DNA of 64,000 bases from Thiohalocapsa sp. (GCA_028277725.1 JANQFX010000051.1:1-64000), one strand, 5' to 3'. Positions 46,671 through 56,245 are shown, counted from the stretch's first letter. Translations and numbers: made by a program. Notes: generated from the letters alone by a model not told the origin.

Positions 46671-48122
46671 TCAGAATCCGCCTCCGGTGCGGAAGCCGCC
46701 ACCGCCGCCACCACCACCACCGAAACCTCCGCCCGTGCGGAATCCACCACCTCCAAAGCCGCCGCCACCGCGGCTCCGGCCTCCGCTCCAAGGGCTGCCG
46801 CGGCCGAAACCACCGGAGCCGAAGGTCGGGTTGGTTCGCTGGGGGCGATAGCGATACTGCTCCTCCAGGAGCCGCATCAGCGCGTCCCGATCGAGCATGC
46901 CCTTGACGAAGTTGTTGAGCATCATCCCCACCAGCGCGCTGTCGCCGAAACCGCCGCCCGCGCGTCCCATGCGCTGGCGCTGCATGTCCCGGCGCAAGCG
47001 GGTGAGCTCCTCCAGCTTGTCCTGCTGCCCGGCCCGGCTCTGCTTGAGGTTCTCGAGCAGAAAGCTCAGCTTGCGCTGTTCCTGCTCCGCGGACTTCAGG
47101 TCGGCCACCAGTGCGTCGTCCTCGGGGAAGGGTGTCCTGGCGGCGTCCCGCTCCAGGGTGGTGAGGTCTTCCTGCGCCAGGGCGCCGGCGAGCTGGTCCA
47201 CGGCGCGTCGGGTGTAGTCGTCATCGCCGGCGGCAATGCTGGCGCGTTGCCGCGCGAGGTCGGCGAGTTCCTCGTCGGTGGCGTCGATCTTCTCATCGAC
47301 CGCGTCCAGCGCCTGCTCGGCGGCGTCGAGGTCGGCCTCGAGCCGGTCGATGCCGTCCGCCTCACGTGCGGCCTCTTCGACTCGCCGCAGGGTCTGGTAC
47401 TCCGCGTCGGCGGCCTGGCGGCGTGCCTCGGCGTGTTCGCGCAGTCGCATCGGCAGGTCGGACAGGCGTCGATAGTCGAGGCGAGCATCGTTGAAGCCGA
47501 TGAGCCGGGCGACCTTGCCGTCGAGCCAGCGGATCAGGCCAGCTGAGCGATAGGCCGGGGTGCCATAGCCGCGGTGCCAGAGGTACATGAACAGCGGGTC
47601 ATCGCGATAGGCGGCGCCCTTGGCCTCGTGCTCGCTTTCGCTCTCCGCCGCCTTGGCCTCGGCGTGCTGGGCGACGCGGTCCGCCTCCGCCGCGCGCTCG
47701 CGTCGGGCCCGATAGTCCGCATCGGCGTCAAGCCTGGCTTGCACCGACGCCTCGTTGTTGTCCAGAAACTCTGCGGCCGCTTCCAGCTCGACCCGCAGCC
47801 GCTCCTGCCGCTGTTCCAGCCCGGCCTTGGCTGTGGTGGCCGCCTCGGTGGCCCGGGCGAGCTTGTCGAGTTCGGCCTTGCGCTGTTCGAGGATGGCGGC
47901 CGCCGCCTGTTCAGCGGCGGCGAGCCCCTGGGCCAGCGGTGCGCTGTCGAGCACGTCGACGTGCACCCGCGCCAGGGCGCGCAACCGGTCCCCGCGTCGC
48001 TCGAGCACCGCTCGGAGTTGCTGTTGCAGGGACTCGGCCTGCGCATCGAGCTCCGCCAGGGCCCCCTGCTGCTGGCGCGTCAGGTCCGAGACCTGGGCCA
48101 GCGCTTGCATGCCAGTCATCAT
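46671..48122 (-). CDS. Coiled-coil protein with glycine-rich C-terminal tail (third gene of a three-gene module)
   Basis: The 483-residue product is strongly helical: residues 1-150 are a long Ala/Glu/Arg coiled coil, followed by a conserved-looking globular patch (DDPLFMYLWHRGYGTPAYRS, IRWLDGKVARLIGFNDARLD). A second coiled coil follows (about 220-370), then a hydrophobic segment GMMLNNFVKGMLDRDALMRL. The tail of about 50 residues is almost only Gly, Phe, Arg, Ser and Thr with the repeat FRTGGGF. No signal peptide is seen. Such tails often drive self-association. It starts 16 bases after the DUF6384-like gene. Confidence 0.75.
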   Translation of the reverse strand: MMTGMQALAQVSDLTRQQQGALAELDAQAESLQQQLRAVLERRGDRLRALARVHVDVLDSAPLAQGLAAAEQAAAAILEQRKAELDKLARATEAATTAKAGLEQRQERLRVELEAAAEFLDNNEASVQARLDADADYRARRERAAEADRVAQHAEAKAAESESEHEAKGAAYRDDPLFMYLWHRGYGTPAYRSAGLIRWLDGKVARLIGFNDARLDYRRLSDLPMRLREHAEARRQAADAEYQTLRRVEEAAREADGIDRLEADLDAAEQALDAVDEKIDATDEELADLARQRASIAAGDDDYTRRAVDQLAGALAQEDLTTLERDAARTPFPEDDALVADLKSAEQEQRKLSFLLENLKQSRAGQQDKLEELTRLRRDMQRQRMGRAGGGFGDSALVGMMLNNFVKGMLDRDALMRLLEEQYRYRPQRTNPTFGSGGFGRGSPWSGGRSRGGGGFGGGGFRTGGGFGGGGGGGGGFRTGGGF

Positions 48123-48138
48123 GGAGAGAATCGCTCCT

Positions 48139-49065
48139 TCACCAGTCGGTGATGGCCGCGCCGGTGGTCGGCATGTCGTAATCCGGAGCCAGCCTGCCGG
48201 CGGCCTTGCGGCCGACGAGGTCGGCCTGGATGATGCCGTCGTCGCCCTTGTCTCGGGCGACGGACTCGAACACCCGTTCGCTCACGCGCAGTCCCCAGCG
48301 ATCGACCATCTCCGTCTCGCCGGTTTCCTCGTTGGTGACGGGCACGCGCAGGACCCGACCGCTGGGCCCGACGGCCTCGACGATGAGGTAGTAGTTGCGC
48401 GCGCTGGTGTTGGCGTCCGGCACCCGCCAGACGCCGCTGCGCTCGCCGGCGCGGTTCACGACGCGGATGCTGTACTCCGCCTCCAGTTGGCTGCGCAGGT
48501 CTTGGAGCTCCTCCAGGACGTCGCTTGCCGTGCCGGTGTCCCCGTCGCGCAGGGCCTGCTTCGCGGATGCGAGCAAGCTGTCGGCCCGGGCGTCCACCGC
48601 GTCGTCCACCGCGAGTTCCTTAACCTCCGCATGCATGGCCTGCAGGCGTTCGGGCAGCGCAGTTCGCGGCGCGACGACCAGCATCTGCCAGGCGACCAGC
48701 AACAGCGCAACGCCCGCCAGCGCGCCGAGCAGCCACTTGCCCCAGACGCCGCGACCGACATAGAGCCGCGCCAGGGTGACGGAAAGCGAAGGGTCCGGCG
48801 GCCGGTAGACGAAGCGGTCCTCCTCCAGGGCCTTGACACCCTCGGACAGCACCGCGTCGCTGACCTCGATGCCCTGGCCGGCGTAGATCTTGCGCAGCCG
48901 CTCCTTCAGCGCCTGCTCGCGGTCGCCGCTGTCGAGTTCGCGCTGCACCAGGCGCTCCCGGCGCCGCAGGGTGTCGACCACGTCCATGGCCAACATGACG
49001 TCGTCGAGGGGCGCCGGTGCCGCCGCATCGGTCTGGTCGGAATCCGCCATGTCGGCGCCGCTCAC
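48139..49065 (-). CDS. DUF6384-like membrane protein (second gene of the module)
   Basis: The 308-residue protein has a cytosolic N-terminal helical part (LDDVMLAMDVVDTLRRRERL and LKERLRKIYAGQGIEVSDAV), one membrane helix near residues 130-151 (WLLGALAGVALLLVAWQMLV), a short helical stalk and a C-terminal beta domain (NYYLIVEAVGPSGRVLRVPV, ETEMVDRWGLRVSERVFESV). I place it with the DUF6384 family, function unknown. It starts with GTG overlapping the upstream stop (GTGA), so it is coupled to the TelA-like gene. ATG 49050 is an alternative start. Confidence 0.78.
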   Translation of the reverse strand: MSGADMADSDQTDAAAPAPLDDVMLAMDVVDTLRRRERLVQRELDSGDREQALKERLRKIYAGQGIEVSDAVLSEGVKALEEDRFVYRPPDPSLSVTLARLYVGRGVWGKWLLGALAGVALLLVAWQMLVVAPRTALPERLQAMHAEVKELAVDDAVDARADSLLASAKQALRDGDTGTASDVLEELQDLRSQLEAEYSIRVVNRAGERSGVWRVPDANTSARNYYLIVEAVGPSGRVLRVPVTNEETGETEMVDRWGLRVSERVFESVARDKGDDGIIQADLVGRKAAGRLAPDYDMPTTGAAITDW

Positions 49066-50243
49066 GCGGCCCCGGCGGCGAGCCCCTGGCCCGCCTCGGC
49101 GAGCCTGGCCATGCGCTGCTTGCCGTCCTCGACCGCCTCGCGGATCTCATTGGCGTTGCGCGTGGATTCCTTGCGCATCTGCTCGATGATGTCGCGCGAG
49201 CGGGTCTGGTAGTTGACCACGGAGTCGACCAGTTTCTTCACCGACTCGGCGCGCACGGTCGGGCCGTAGCCCGCCCTCACGGCGGCCTCCTGGACCTCGC
49301 CGCCGATCTCGGCCAGGACCTCGAGGGACTGACTGATGCCGTCCTTCATGGCGTTGACGGTGGCGGTGGATTCGCCGAGCCCGAACATGCCGGTGAAGGA
49401 GGCGGTGAGCGCCGTCAGCACCGTCTCGTTGGTGGTGAAGAAGGTCACGGCCTGCTGATACAGGCGCTCCTTGGCGTTGGTGGTCTGCTGCAGCCGCGCC
49501 ATCACCACCTCTGAGGTGTTGTAGGACACGGTGATGTTGTCCGACAGGTCCTTGGCGATCTGGAAGCGCTTCTCGACGTCCTGGAGGTCGCGGACGCGCT
49601 CATCGCGGGCCAGTTCCAGCCGTGCGCGCTCGGCGGCGTCGTCGCCGCTGAAGGCCTCGACGGCCTGCATGGCCCGGTCCACCTCGGCCTTGGCCGCGTC
49701 GAGTTGGCCCTGGGCCTTGTTCAGCACTTCGAGGGCCAGGACCTCGGACTGCTTCATGGCGCCGCGGAAGTCCTGGTAGGCATCGAGGATGCGCTGCTCG
49801 CGCTGCACCTGGTCGTTCGTGGACGAGGTCACGTCCAGGTAGGTGTCCTTGATCTTGTCGAAGCGGTCCGCGATGTCGCCGCGGGTGGCCTTCATCCAGA
49901 TGTTCGAAACCCGCTCGAAGGTGTCGATCTTGCCGTCCGCGAGCTGGTCTACCATGGTCTTGGCATCGTCGCGGATGCTGTTGAAGGCCTCGGTGATCTG
50001 CTCATAGCGGCCGCCGATCTCCATGGCCTGGACCTGCTCGCGCACCACTTCGTTGAAGGTGGAGGACTGCGCCAACGTCCGCGCAATGGCGGTGACACGC
50101 CCCTCGTCGAAACCGGAAATCTGGTCCAGCAGCACGACCATGGGGTCGTCGGCGCTGGATTGCTCCGTCGGCGCAAGACCCATGTCCTGCAACGTATTCA
50201 TGGCCTTGTCGAGGTACTGCATCGGGGTGGCTGTATCTGGCAT
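49062..50243 (-). CDS. TelA-like coiled-coil protein (first gene of the module)
   Basis: The 393-residue product is all-helical with no membrane segment. Patches such as MVVLLDQISGFDEGRVTAIA, VSNIWMKATRGDIADRFDKI and LYQQAVTFFTTNETVLTALT resemble the TelA/KlaA toxic-anion-resistance group, which are cytosolic coiled-coil proteins of unknown mechanism. A GGAGG ribosome site precedes ATG 50243. The gene is transcribed first, with the DUF6384-like and glycine-tail genes following. Together they look like a membrane-associated complex. TelA kinship is judged by eye only. Confidence 0.7.
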   Translation of the reverse strand: MPDTATPMQYLDKAMNTLQDMGLAPTEQSSADDPMVVLLDQISGFDEGRVTAIARTLAQSSTFNEVVREQVQAMEIGGRYEQITEAFNSIRDDAKTMVDQLADGKIDTFERVSNIWMKATRGDIADRFDKIKDTYLDVTSSTNDQVQREQRILDAYQDFRGAMKQSEVLALEVLNKAQGQLDAAKAEVDRAMQAVEAFSGDDAAERARLELARDERVRDLQDVEKRFQIAKDLSDNITVSYNTSEVVMARLQQTTNAKERLYQQAVTFFTTNETVLTALTASFTGMFGLGESTATVNAMKDGISQSLEVLAEIGGEVQEAAVRAGYGPTVRAESVKKLVDSVVNYQTRSRDIIEQMRKESTRNANEIREAVEDGKQRMARLAEAGQGLAAGAA

Positions 50244-50540
50244 GGTCCAAGGTCCTCCGGTTGGCGGGCGCAGCACCGGGCAGGGTTTGTTCTGCCTGGC
50301 GTCGTTGTCGTCGTTGTTGGGCAGTTGGGCGCGGGCCGGGCGAGCGTTGGACCCTGTCCACCTGGCGCCCCGGCGGATGGACTGGAAGATCCCATCGGCC
50401 GCACGTACCACCGCTGCGGTTAACTGGTGACGAAAAACAGGCAGCGGGTCGGTTTCAAGGAGGCATCCGCAATATCTGTTGCGAATGTCCGCCGCCGACG
50501 GGCAGGGGCCATCGGGTCGATCCCGTCGTGCTCCGGGTGG

Positions 50541-50738
50541 TCAGTCGCCGTAGAAGGCCTCTTCCACCTCGGCAGCCGGGACGTCGGCGGCCTCGTCCTG
50601 GTCGACACCGATCAGGCGCGCCACCGGCGCCCCGTCGCGGCTGAGCTGGATGGTCTCGCCGTTGCCGACCCGCTCGATCAGTTCCGCCAAGTGGGCCGCG
50701 GCGTAGTCAATGGTTACGGTCTGCATCTTGGTTCTCAT
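50541..50738 (-). CDS. Phd/YefM-type antitoxin, apparently without toxin
   Basis: The 65-residue product has the prevent-host-death pattern MQTVTIDYAAAHLAELIERV then GETIQLSRDGAPVARLIGVD, a small DNA-binding antitoxin fold, with an acidic C-terminal tail that would bind a toxin. No PIN, RelE or Doc-like gene follows within the 300 bases downstream, so it is orphaned. An internal ATG at 50726 would give a 61-residue form that starts directly with the conserved sequence. Confidence 0.85.
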   Translation of the reverse strand: MRTKMQTVTIDYAAAHLAELIERVGNGETIQLSRDGAPVARLIGVDQDEAADVPAAEVEEAFYGD

Positions 50739-50819
50739 GGGGCCGCGCGACTCGGTGGCGCGGCGTGTTCTGCCTGATGTCGGCGCTGGGAGGACGCTTG
50801 GCCGGCAGATACTTACACC

Positions 50820-51884
50820 TCAATGCTCATCCGGTGCAAGGTCCAGTAGGCCGCGCAACAACTGGCGGGGCAGACCCGGCCCGCCATAGATCAGGCCGGT
50901 GTAGAGCTGCACCAAGTCCGCGCCCGCCGCCAGTTTGCCGGCGGCCGTCGCTGCATCGGAGACACCGCCGACGCCGATCAGCACCGGCCCCCTGCCAAGG
51001 GCCTCACGCAGGGTGCGCAGCAACGCGGTGCTGCGTTCATAGAGCGGCCGCCCGGACAGGCCGCCGCTCAACCCGGTGGTCCGCGTGGCAAGGCCGGAGA
51101 AGTCCACCGTGGTGTTGCTTACGACCAGCCCCGCGCAGCCCGCGTCGAGGGCCGCACGGCCGCAGGCGACGGCGTCCTCCTCGGCGAGATCCGGCGCCAG
51201 CTTCAGCAGCAGGGGCCGCGGCGTCCCGAGTGCCTGGTTGGGCACCTGGATCGCATCGACGATGGCATGCACCTGCTCGACGGTCTGCAAGTCGCGAAGC
51301 CCTGGCGTGTTCGGGCTGGAGATGTTCACCACCACGAAGTCGGCCAGCTCGCCCAGGCGCTGGAAGCTGCGCCGGTAGTCCGCCGCGGCCTCCTCGGCCG
51401 GCACCACCTTGGACTTGCCGATGTTGATGCCGAGCGGGACCCGCAGGAGCCCGCCCTGGCGCAGGCGCTCGACACGGGTGGCGATCACCTCGGCGCCGGC
51501 GTTCGGGAAGCCCATTCGGTTGATCAGCCCGCCGTCCGCGGGCAGCCGGAATACCCGTGGGCGCGGGTTGCCCGGCTGGCGAAGGGCCGTCACCGTGCCG
51601 ATCTCGACGAAGCCGAAGCCCAGCGCCTGCCAGGCCTCCACCGCCTGGGCGTCCTTGTCCAGGCCCGCGGCGATGCCGAGGGGGTTCGGAAAGTCCAGGC
51701 CCATGAGCCGCTTCGACAAGGTCGGCGCCCGCGCGATGTCGGCGTCGCCCCGCGACGCGCCGGCCGCCAGCACCGAGGCCGGCAGGGCGCGTGCGAGCAG
51801 GACGCCGAGCTGGTGCGCGCGCTCCGCCGGCAGCTGGAACAACAACGGGCGCAACAGGCGCCAGAATCCGATGGCGGAGGGCAT
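50820..51884 (-). CDS. pyrD: Dihydroorotate dehydrogenase (quinone), class 2
   Basis: PyrD oxidises dihydroorotate to orotate at the inner membrane, passing electrons to quinone. The protein has the class 2 N-terminal amphipathic helix (FWRLLRPLLFQLPAERAHQL) for membrane docking, the FMN barrel motifs NPLGIAAGLDKDAQAVEAWQ and FVEIGTVTALRQPGNPRPRV, the catalytic serine in VNISSPNTPGLRDLQ and the late IGVGGVSDAATAAGKLAAGA. Translation from ATG 51884 gives 354 residues; a GTG at 51902 would add six. Confidence 0.96.
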   Translation of the reverse strand: MPSAIGFWRLLRPLLFQLPAERAHQLGVLLARALPASVLAAGASRGDADIARAPTLSKRLMGLDFPNPLGIAAGLDKDAQAVEAWQALGFGFVEIGTVTALRQPGNPRPRVFRLPADGGLINRMGFPNAGAEVIATRVERLRQGGLLRVPLGINIGKSKVVPAEEAAADYRRSFQRLGELADFVVVNISSPNTPGLRDLQTVEQVHAIVDAIQVPNQALGTPRPLLLKLAPDLAEEDAVACGRAALDAGCAGLVVSNTTVDFSGLATRTTGLSGGLSGRPLYERSTALLRTLREALGRGPVLIGVGGVSDAATAAGKLAAGADLVQLYTGLIYGGPGLPRQLLRGLLDLAPDEH

Positions 51885-52113
51885 GGCCGGTGGCTCGGTC
51901 ACGGGTAAGGCGATGTGGCAGAAAACCTGTAGCGAGGCACTGTGTCATAGCGGACAATCCGCGTCCACCGCAGCGATGGAATCGGTGCGCGACGAAACCG
52001 GTCCGGGGCCGTGCCGACGGGCCTTGGTCGTGGCACACTAGGCAGTCGCGTGGCGCCCTCCTGATCAGACGGGGCCGCGCGCTTGCCACCGCGGAGACCC
52101 AGAGACCTATTCC

Positions 52114-53475
52114 ATGAGCGACAGCGTCAAGTATCTGCTCGACGAAGAGCACCTGCCCACCCACTGGTACAACATCAATGCAGATCTGCCGGAGCCGATG
52201 GCGCCGGTATTGCACCCGGGCACCAAGGCACCCATCACCCCGGACGATCTGGCGCCGATCTTCCCGCGGGCGGTCATCGAGCAGGAGATGTCCACCGAGC
52301 GCGAGATCGAGATTCCGGGCCCGGTGCGCGATGTCTACCGGCAGTGGCGACCGTCGCCGCTGTTCCGTGCTCGCCGGTTGGAGCAGGCGTTGAAGACGCC
52401 GGCACGCATCTATTACAAATACGAGGGCGTGAGCCCGGCCGGAAGCCACAAGCCCAACACGGCCATACCGCAGGCCTTCTACAACAAGATCGAAGGCGTC
52501 AAGCGCATCACCACCGAGACCGGGGCCGGTCAGTGGGGCTCGTCGCTGGCGCTTGCGGGGACCTTCTTCGACCTCGAGATCGTCGTTTTCATGGTCCGGG
52601 TCAGCTTCAACGGCAAGCCCTATCGGCGCGCCTATATGGAAACCCTGGGCGCGGAGTGCATCGCCAGCCCGAGCGAACGAACCGAATCCGGACGCGCCAT
52701 CCTCGCGGACAACTCGGACAGCACCGGCAGCCTGGGCATTGCCATCAGTGAGGCGGTGGAAATGGCCGTGCAGCGCGACGATACCCGCTATGCCCTGGGC
52801 TCGGTGTTGAACCACGTGCTATTGCACCAGACCGTCACTGGCCTGGAGGCGCTGAAGCAGATGGAGATGGCCGATGACTACCCGGACCTGGTCATCGGTT
52901 GCACCGGCGGCGGCAGCAACTTCGCCGGCCTGGCCTTTCCCTATATGCACGATAAGTGGCAACGCGGCCTCGACACCGAGTTCATTGCCGTGGAGCCCTC
53001 CGCCTGCCCGACCCTGACCAAGGGCACTTTCGCGTACGACTTCGGCGACACCGCTCACCTGACGCCGCTGGTGAAGATGTACACCCTCGGTTCCGGCTTC
53101 GTGCCGCCGGGCTTCCATGCCGGCGGCCTGCGCTATCATGGCATGGCGCCGCAGATCAGCCACCTGGCCAAGCTCGGCGAGCTCGACCCGCGCAGCTACA
53201 ACCAGCTGGAATGCTTCGCGGCTGGCATCGAGTTTGCCAAGGCCGAGGGCATCCTGCCGGCACCGGAGGCCAACCACGCGGTGCGGGCCGCCATCCACGA
53301 GGCCGAGAAGTGCCGCGAGTCCGGCGAGTCGAAGGCCATCCTGTTCAACCTCTGCGGTCACGGTCACTTCGATATGCAGGCGTACATGGACTACAACGCC
53401 GGCAAGCTCGAAGACCTGGTCTACGACGACGCCGAGGTGGCGATGGCGCTGGCGGGACTGCCGTCCAGCTGCTGA
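52114..53475 (+). CDS. TrpB2-type tryptophan synthase beta-like PLP enzyme
   Basis: The 453-residue protein has the longer N-terminus of TrpB2 ([20 protein letters not shown]) and the PLP lysine at residue 113 in [35 protein letters not shown] and the phosphate loop [20 protein letters not shown] are present. TrpB2 makes tryptophan from indole and serine, often without TrpA, and in some species acts as an indole-salvage enzyme. No other trp gene is adjacent, which fits a stand-alone role. The classical trpB, if present, lies elsewhere. Confidence 0.94.
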   Translation: MSDSVKYLLDEEHLPTHWYNINADLPEPMAPVLHPGTKAPITPDDLAPIFPRAVIEQEMSTEREIEIPGPVRDVYRQWRPSPLFRARRLEQALKTPARIYYKYEGVSPAGSHKPNTAIPQAFYNKIEGVKRITTETGAGQWGSSLALAGTFFDLEIVVFMVRVSFNGKPYRRAYMETLGAECIASPSERTESGRAILADNSDSTGSLGIAISEAVEMAVQRDDTRYALGSVLNHVLLHQTVTGLEALKQMEMADDYPDLVIGCTGGGSNFAGLAFPYMHDKWQRGLDTEFIAVEPSACPTLTKGTFAYDFGDTAHLTPLVKMYTLGSGFVPPGFHAGGLRYHGMAPQISHLAKLGELDPRSYNQLECFAAGIEFAKAEGILPAPEANHAVRAAIHEAEKCRESGESKAILFNLCGHGHFDMQAYMDYNAGKLEDLVYDDAEVAMALAGLPSSC

Positions 53476-53526
53476 GTCAATGCGCCGGGCGACACCCGCC
53501 CGGTCGAATGCTTGGGAGGTGGAGCC

Positions 53527-54228
53527 TTGCATGGCAGAGCCTTGAACACCCTTGGCTGGCTGCACACACACGGTGTCGCCGCGCGGGTTCTTGCCGTTCT
53601 GATGACCGTCCCGACGGGCGCCCTGATGAGCGCGCAGACGGCCACCGCTGTCGCGTTGGCCGAGTCGCTGACGCCAGACACAGCAGCCGGCCCTGATGCG
53701 CCGAGCGAGTCGGCAAGAGCCCCGAGCCCCGACGCGGTTGGGCTGGCAGACTGCGAGGCCCAAGTCCGGACCCTCAAGGCGGCACTGGCCGACCGCGAGG
53801 CCCACCTGGCCGAACTGCAACGCCGCGTCGGTGAACTGAACGAGCTCCGTCAGCAGCTCGATGCCTTGCGCGCGAGACTGCCCGCCCGCGAGGGCGGCAG
53901 CGTCACGGCAGACGAAGCCAGGCGCCAGGCCGGGGCTGACGCTGCGGCGCTGCGCGAGCTGGTGCAAAAGGCCCACGGCATCGACAACCCAAGGCTCTGG
54001 AGCGAGTTGCGCGGCGCCGAGAATAGCCTGCACCGGAGCCAATACCTGCTCGCCCGAGCCGAGGGCGCCCGCACGGTGTATCGGGTCAGACCGGGCGACG
54101 ATCTGCCGCGCATCGGTGTGATGTTCTACGGCGATCCGGAGCGCTGGACCCAGCTCTACGACGCCAATCGTCACGTCATCGACGACCCGAACGGCCCGCT
54201 GGCAGGCACCACGCTGATCGTGCCCTAG
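53527..54228 (+). CDS. Exported coiled-coil protein with C-terminal LysM-like domain
   Basis: The 233-residue product has a signal-type hydrophobic segment near its start (VAARVLAVLMTVPTGALMSA), a coiled coil (VRTLKAALADREAHLAELQR) and a C-terminal LysM-like motif: TVYRVRPGDDLPRIGVMFYG, ERWTQLYDANR and GTTLIVP. LysM domains bind peptidoglycan. The best start is TTG 53527, with GGAGGTGGAG directly upstream; TTG 53512 and TTG 53542 are alternatives. It follows the TrpB2 gene by about 50 bases. Confidence 0.82.
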   Translation: MHGRALNTLGWLHTHGVAARVLAVLMTVPTGALMSAQTATAVALAESLTPDTAAGPDAPSESARAPSPDAVGLADCEAQVRTLKAALADREAHLAELQRRVGELNELRQQLDALRARLPAREGGSVTADEARRQAGADAAALRELVQKAHGIDNPRLWSELRGAENSLHRSQYLLARAEGARTVYRVRPGDDLPRIGVMFYGDPERWTQLYDANRHVIDDPNGPLAGTTLIVP

Positions 54229-54230
54229 GT

Positions 54231-54264
54231 GCACCTCGAACAGATGGGCGTTGTTCCGAGGTGC
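54231..54264. terminator. Hairpin between convergent LysM and DUF4139 genes
   Basis: GCACCTCG and CGAGGTGC form a perfect 8-bp stem, extended by AAC/GTT with a bulge. It begins two bases after the LysM-gene stop and lies in the short gap between convergent genes. No T-run follows. Confidence 0.45.
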
Positions 54265-54299
54265 CCATCGCAGCAACCTGCTTCGAGCCGGGCGCTGCC

Positions 54300-55856
54300 T
54301 CAGAAGCGCACCCGCACCCGGTAGCTCAGCCTGATCTCGCCCTCGGCGGGCACGTCGAGTGTCCACACCGCGGTGTTTGCGTTGCCCTTCGCGTGCGGTG
54401 TGCTCTCGTCCAGCATCGTCCAGTCGCCGGGGATGCGCTCCTGCACCGTGACGACCTGCGGCTCCGGCTTGGCGTTCTTGATGCTGATCTCGTAGGCACT
54501 CTCGAATTCGTACTGCCAGGGGCCGGTGCCGGAGCGCTTTTTGAAGTCGGTCTGCTTGCGCTCGGCGGTGACGTCGAAGGACTGGCCGAGTTTGAGCCGG
54601 ATCGTGTCGTTCTTGGGCGTGTGGTCGATGCGGTCCTCGCCGACGAACTGGGCGTTGCCGTTGCTATCGCGCTTGTAGATACGTACCGTTCCCGCGGGCA
54701 GCGGCAGGCCCAGATTGGAGGCCTCGTCGTTGGTCAGGGTCAGGTATACATCGACGTCCAGGTCCTGCGCCAGGCCGCCTCGGGCACCGCGGTAAATGCC
54801 TGAGCTGCCCTGGATCAGCAACTCCTTGCGTGTGACGACGTCGGGCGCATTCAGCAACGAGACCTGCTTGGTCTGGTTGTCGGCGACGGTGGTGGGGCGG
54901 GACAGGGTATAGAGGTGGTACTCGAACAGGCTCTCCTCGGTCATCTGCTTGGCCATGCCGGCCGCGCGCGGTGCGGCGTCCATCACCATCATCTCCGGCA
55001 TGTCGTCCTCGACGACGTTGACTTCGCCGGCGACCAGCTGCAGCTTGGCGTCGCGATAGGTCGTGCCGCTCCTGTTGGTGAGGCTGACCCAGCCGGTGAG
55101 GTCCAGCGCGGTCTCGTCTGGCGACAGCTCTCCGACGTAGTCCGCTTGCCAGGCGAGCCCGCCACTGAGATAGGACAGCTCCAGCTCGCGCTCGCCGGCG
55201 CTGGCCGACTCCAGCGACAGGACCAGGGTCGGGCGGTCGCGCAGGTTTGCAGGGATGTCACGATAGACGATGCGCCCGGGCAGTGTGCCGTCCGGGCTCG
55301 CCTCGATGCGCTGTTCGGGCCCCGTACCGATGCGCAGCACCACGCCTTGGCTGGCGGCGAGCACCGTCGCCGTCTCCTCGGTCTCCTCGCCGGTGGTGGG
55401 GTGGGTTCGGATGATGCCCACCTCGCGGCCGACGTACTTCTCCAGCAGCTTGGCCGGGGTGAGCAGGTCGAAGTCGAAGTTCTGCTCCAGCACCTGGACG
55501 CCGCCGGCATCGCCCAGCTCGCGCAGCAGCGCGGTCTGCGGTGTGATGCGCCCGCTGACATCTCGAAAGGCCAGGTCGCTGAGGCCCGCGGGCAGGCTGA
55601 GCCGTCGGCGGTCCTTGATCAGCGCCAGATCCTGGTTGTAAATGGTCACCGCGACGGCGGTTTGCTCCGCCAGCGTGCTGGTCTGTGCGGGCGGCTGGTT
55701 CTCGCCCCCCCCTGCGACGCCATTTGGCTGCATGCGGGTCGATCCTGGGGTCGGGTCCGTCGAGGTTCCATCAGGTTGCTGTGCCATGGGCGTCTCCGCT
55801 CCGATGAGGGTCAGCGCCGCGAGCAGCGCAGCAAAACTTCGAAAAGACTGGAACAT
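54300..55856 (-). CDS. Exported DUF4139 domain protein
   Basis: The 518-residue protein has a signal peptide (SFRSFAALLAALTLIGAETPM, about residues 4-24) and a low-complexity Pro/Gly/Thr stretch. It then has the DUF4139 body, beginning VAVTIYNQDLALIKDRRRLS and continuing with LAWQADYVGELSPDETALDL, LTNRSGTTYRDAKLQLVAGE and YEISIKNAKPEPQVVTVQER. These proteins are secreted or periplasmic and uncharacterised. ATG 55856 directly precedes the signal sequence; the frame remains open upstream. Confidence 0.88.
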   Translation of the reverse strand: MFQSFRSFAALLAALTLIGAETPMAQQPDGTSTDPTPGSTRMQPNGVAGGGENQPPAQTSTLAEQTAVAVTIYNQDLALIKDRRRLSLPAGLSDLAFRDVSGRITPQTALLRELGDAGGVQVLEQNFDFDLLTPAKLLEKYVGREVGIIRTHPTTGEETEETATVLAASQGVVLRIGTGPEQRIEASPDGTLPGRIVYRDIPANLRDRPTLVLSLESASAGERELELSYLSGGLAWQADYVGELSPDETALDLTGWVSLTNRSGTTYRDAKLQLVAGEVNVVEDDMPEMMVMDAAPRAAGMAKQMTEESLFEYHLYTLSRPTTVADNQTKQVSLLNAPDVVTRKELLIQGSSGIYRGARGGLAQDLDVDVYLTLTNDEASNLGLPLPAGTVRIYKRDSNGNAQFVGEDRIDHTPKNDTIRLKLGQSFDVTAERKQTDFKKRSGTGPWQYEFESAYEISIKNAKPEPQVVTVQERIPGDWTMLDESTPHAKGNANTAVWTLDVPAEGEIRLSYRVRVRF

Positions 55857-56245
55857 GCTAAACCTATGGTCGACGGTGATGGCTGCACGGGCGAGTCCGC
55901 ATCCGGGTGCCCAGTCTAAACCGGTAGGCGCGAGAATGGATCGGAGTCGTGGCGCATACCGTCGTCTGTTGGGGAGACGCCTAGACCGCGTCACGGCTGC
56001 CTCGGAGTTTCGGTATGCACGAGTGAACCGGAAACCCTGTGTTCAGGTCGCGTCCCGCGGCCTAATCCGTTCGGCGTGGCCCGAGCATGCGCTGATCCGC
56101 CCGCGTTTGCCCCAATCTGCTTGAGGGTTGGGCTCGTGGTCACGATCTTGCGGATGGTGCGGGCGCCGTTGGACACGTCCTGATGCCAATGACTCACATC
56201 CCGTCGCCCGCTCGTCCGTCCTTTGCCCAGCGAGAGCCCGAGAGC
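55857..56245. other. Non-coding divergent region
   Basis: These 389 bases separate the DUF4139 gene (minus) and the DUF1295 gene (plus). I see no gene, strong palindrome, tRNA-like structure or clear sigma-70 promoter in it. Confidence 0.4.

Noticed and set aside
46680-46760. CCGCCACC-rich run as a CRISPR or microsatellite array
   Set aside because: It is the codon pattern of the glycine-rich tail of the minus-strand gene; there are no spacers.
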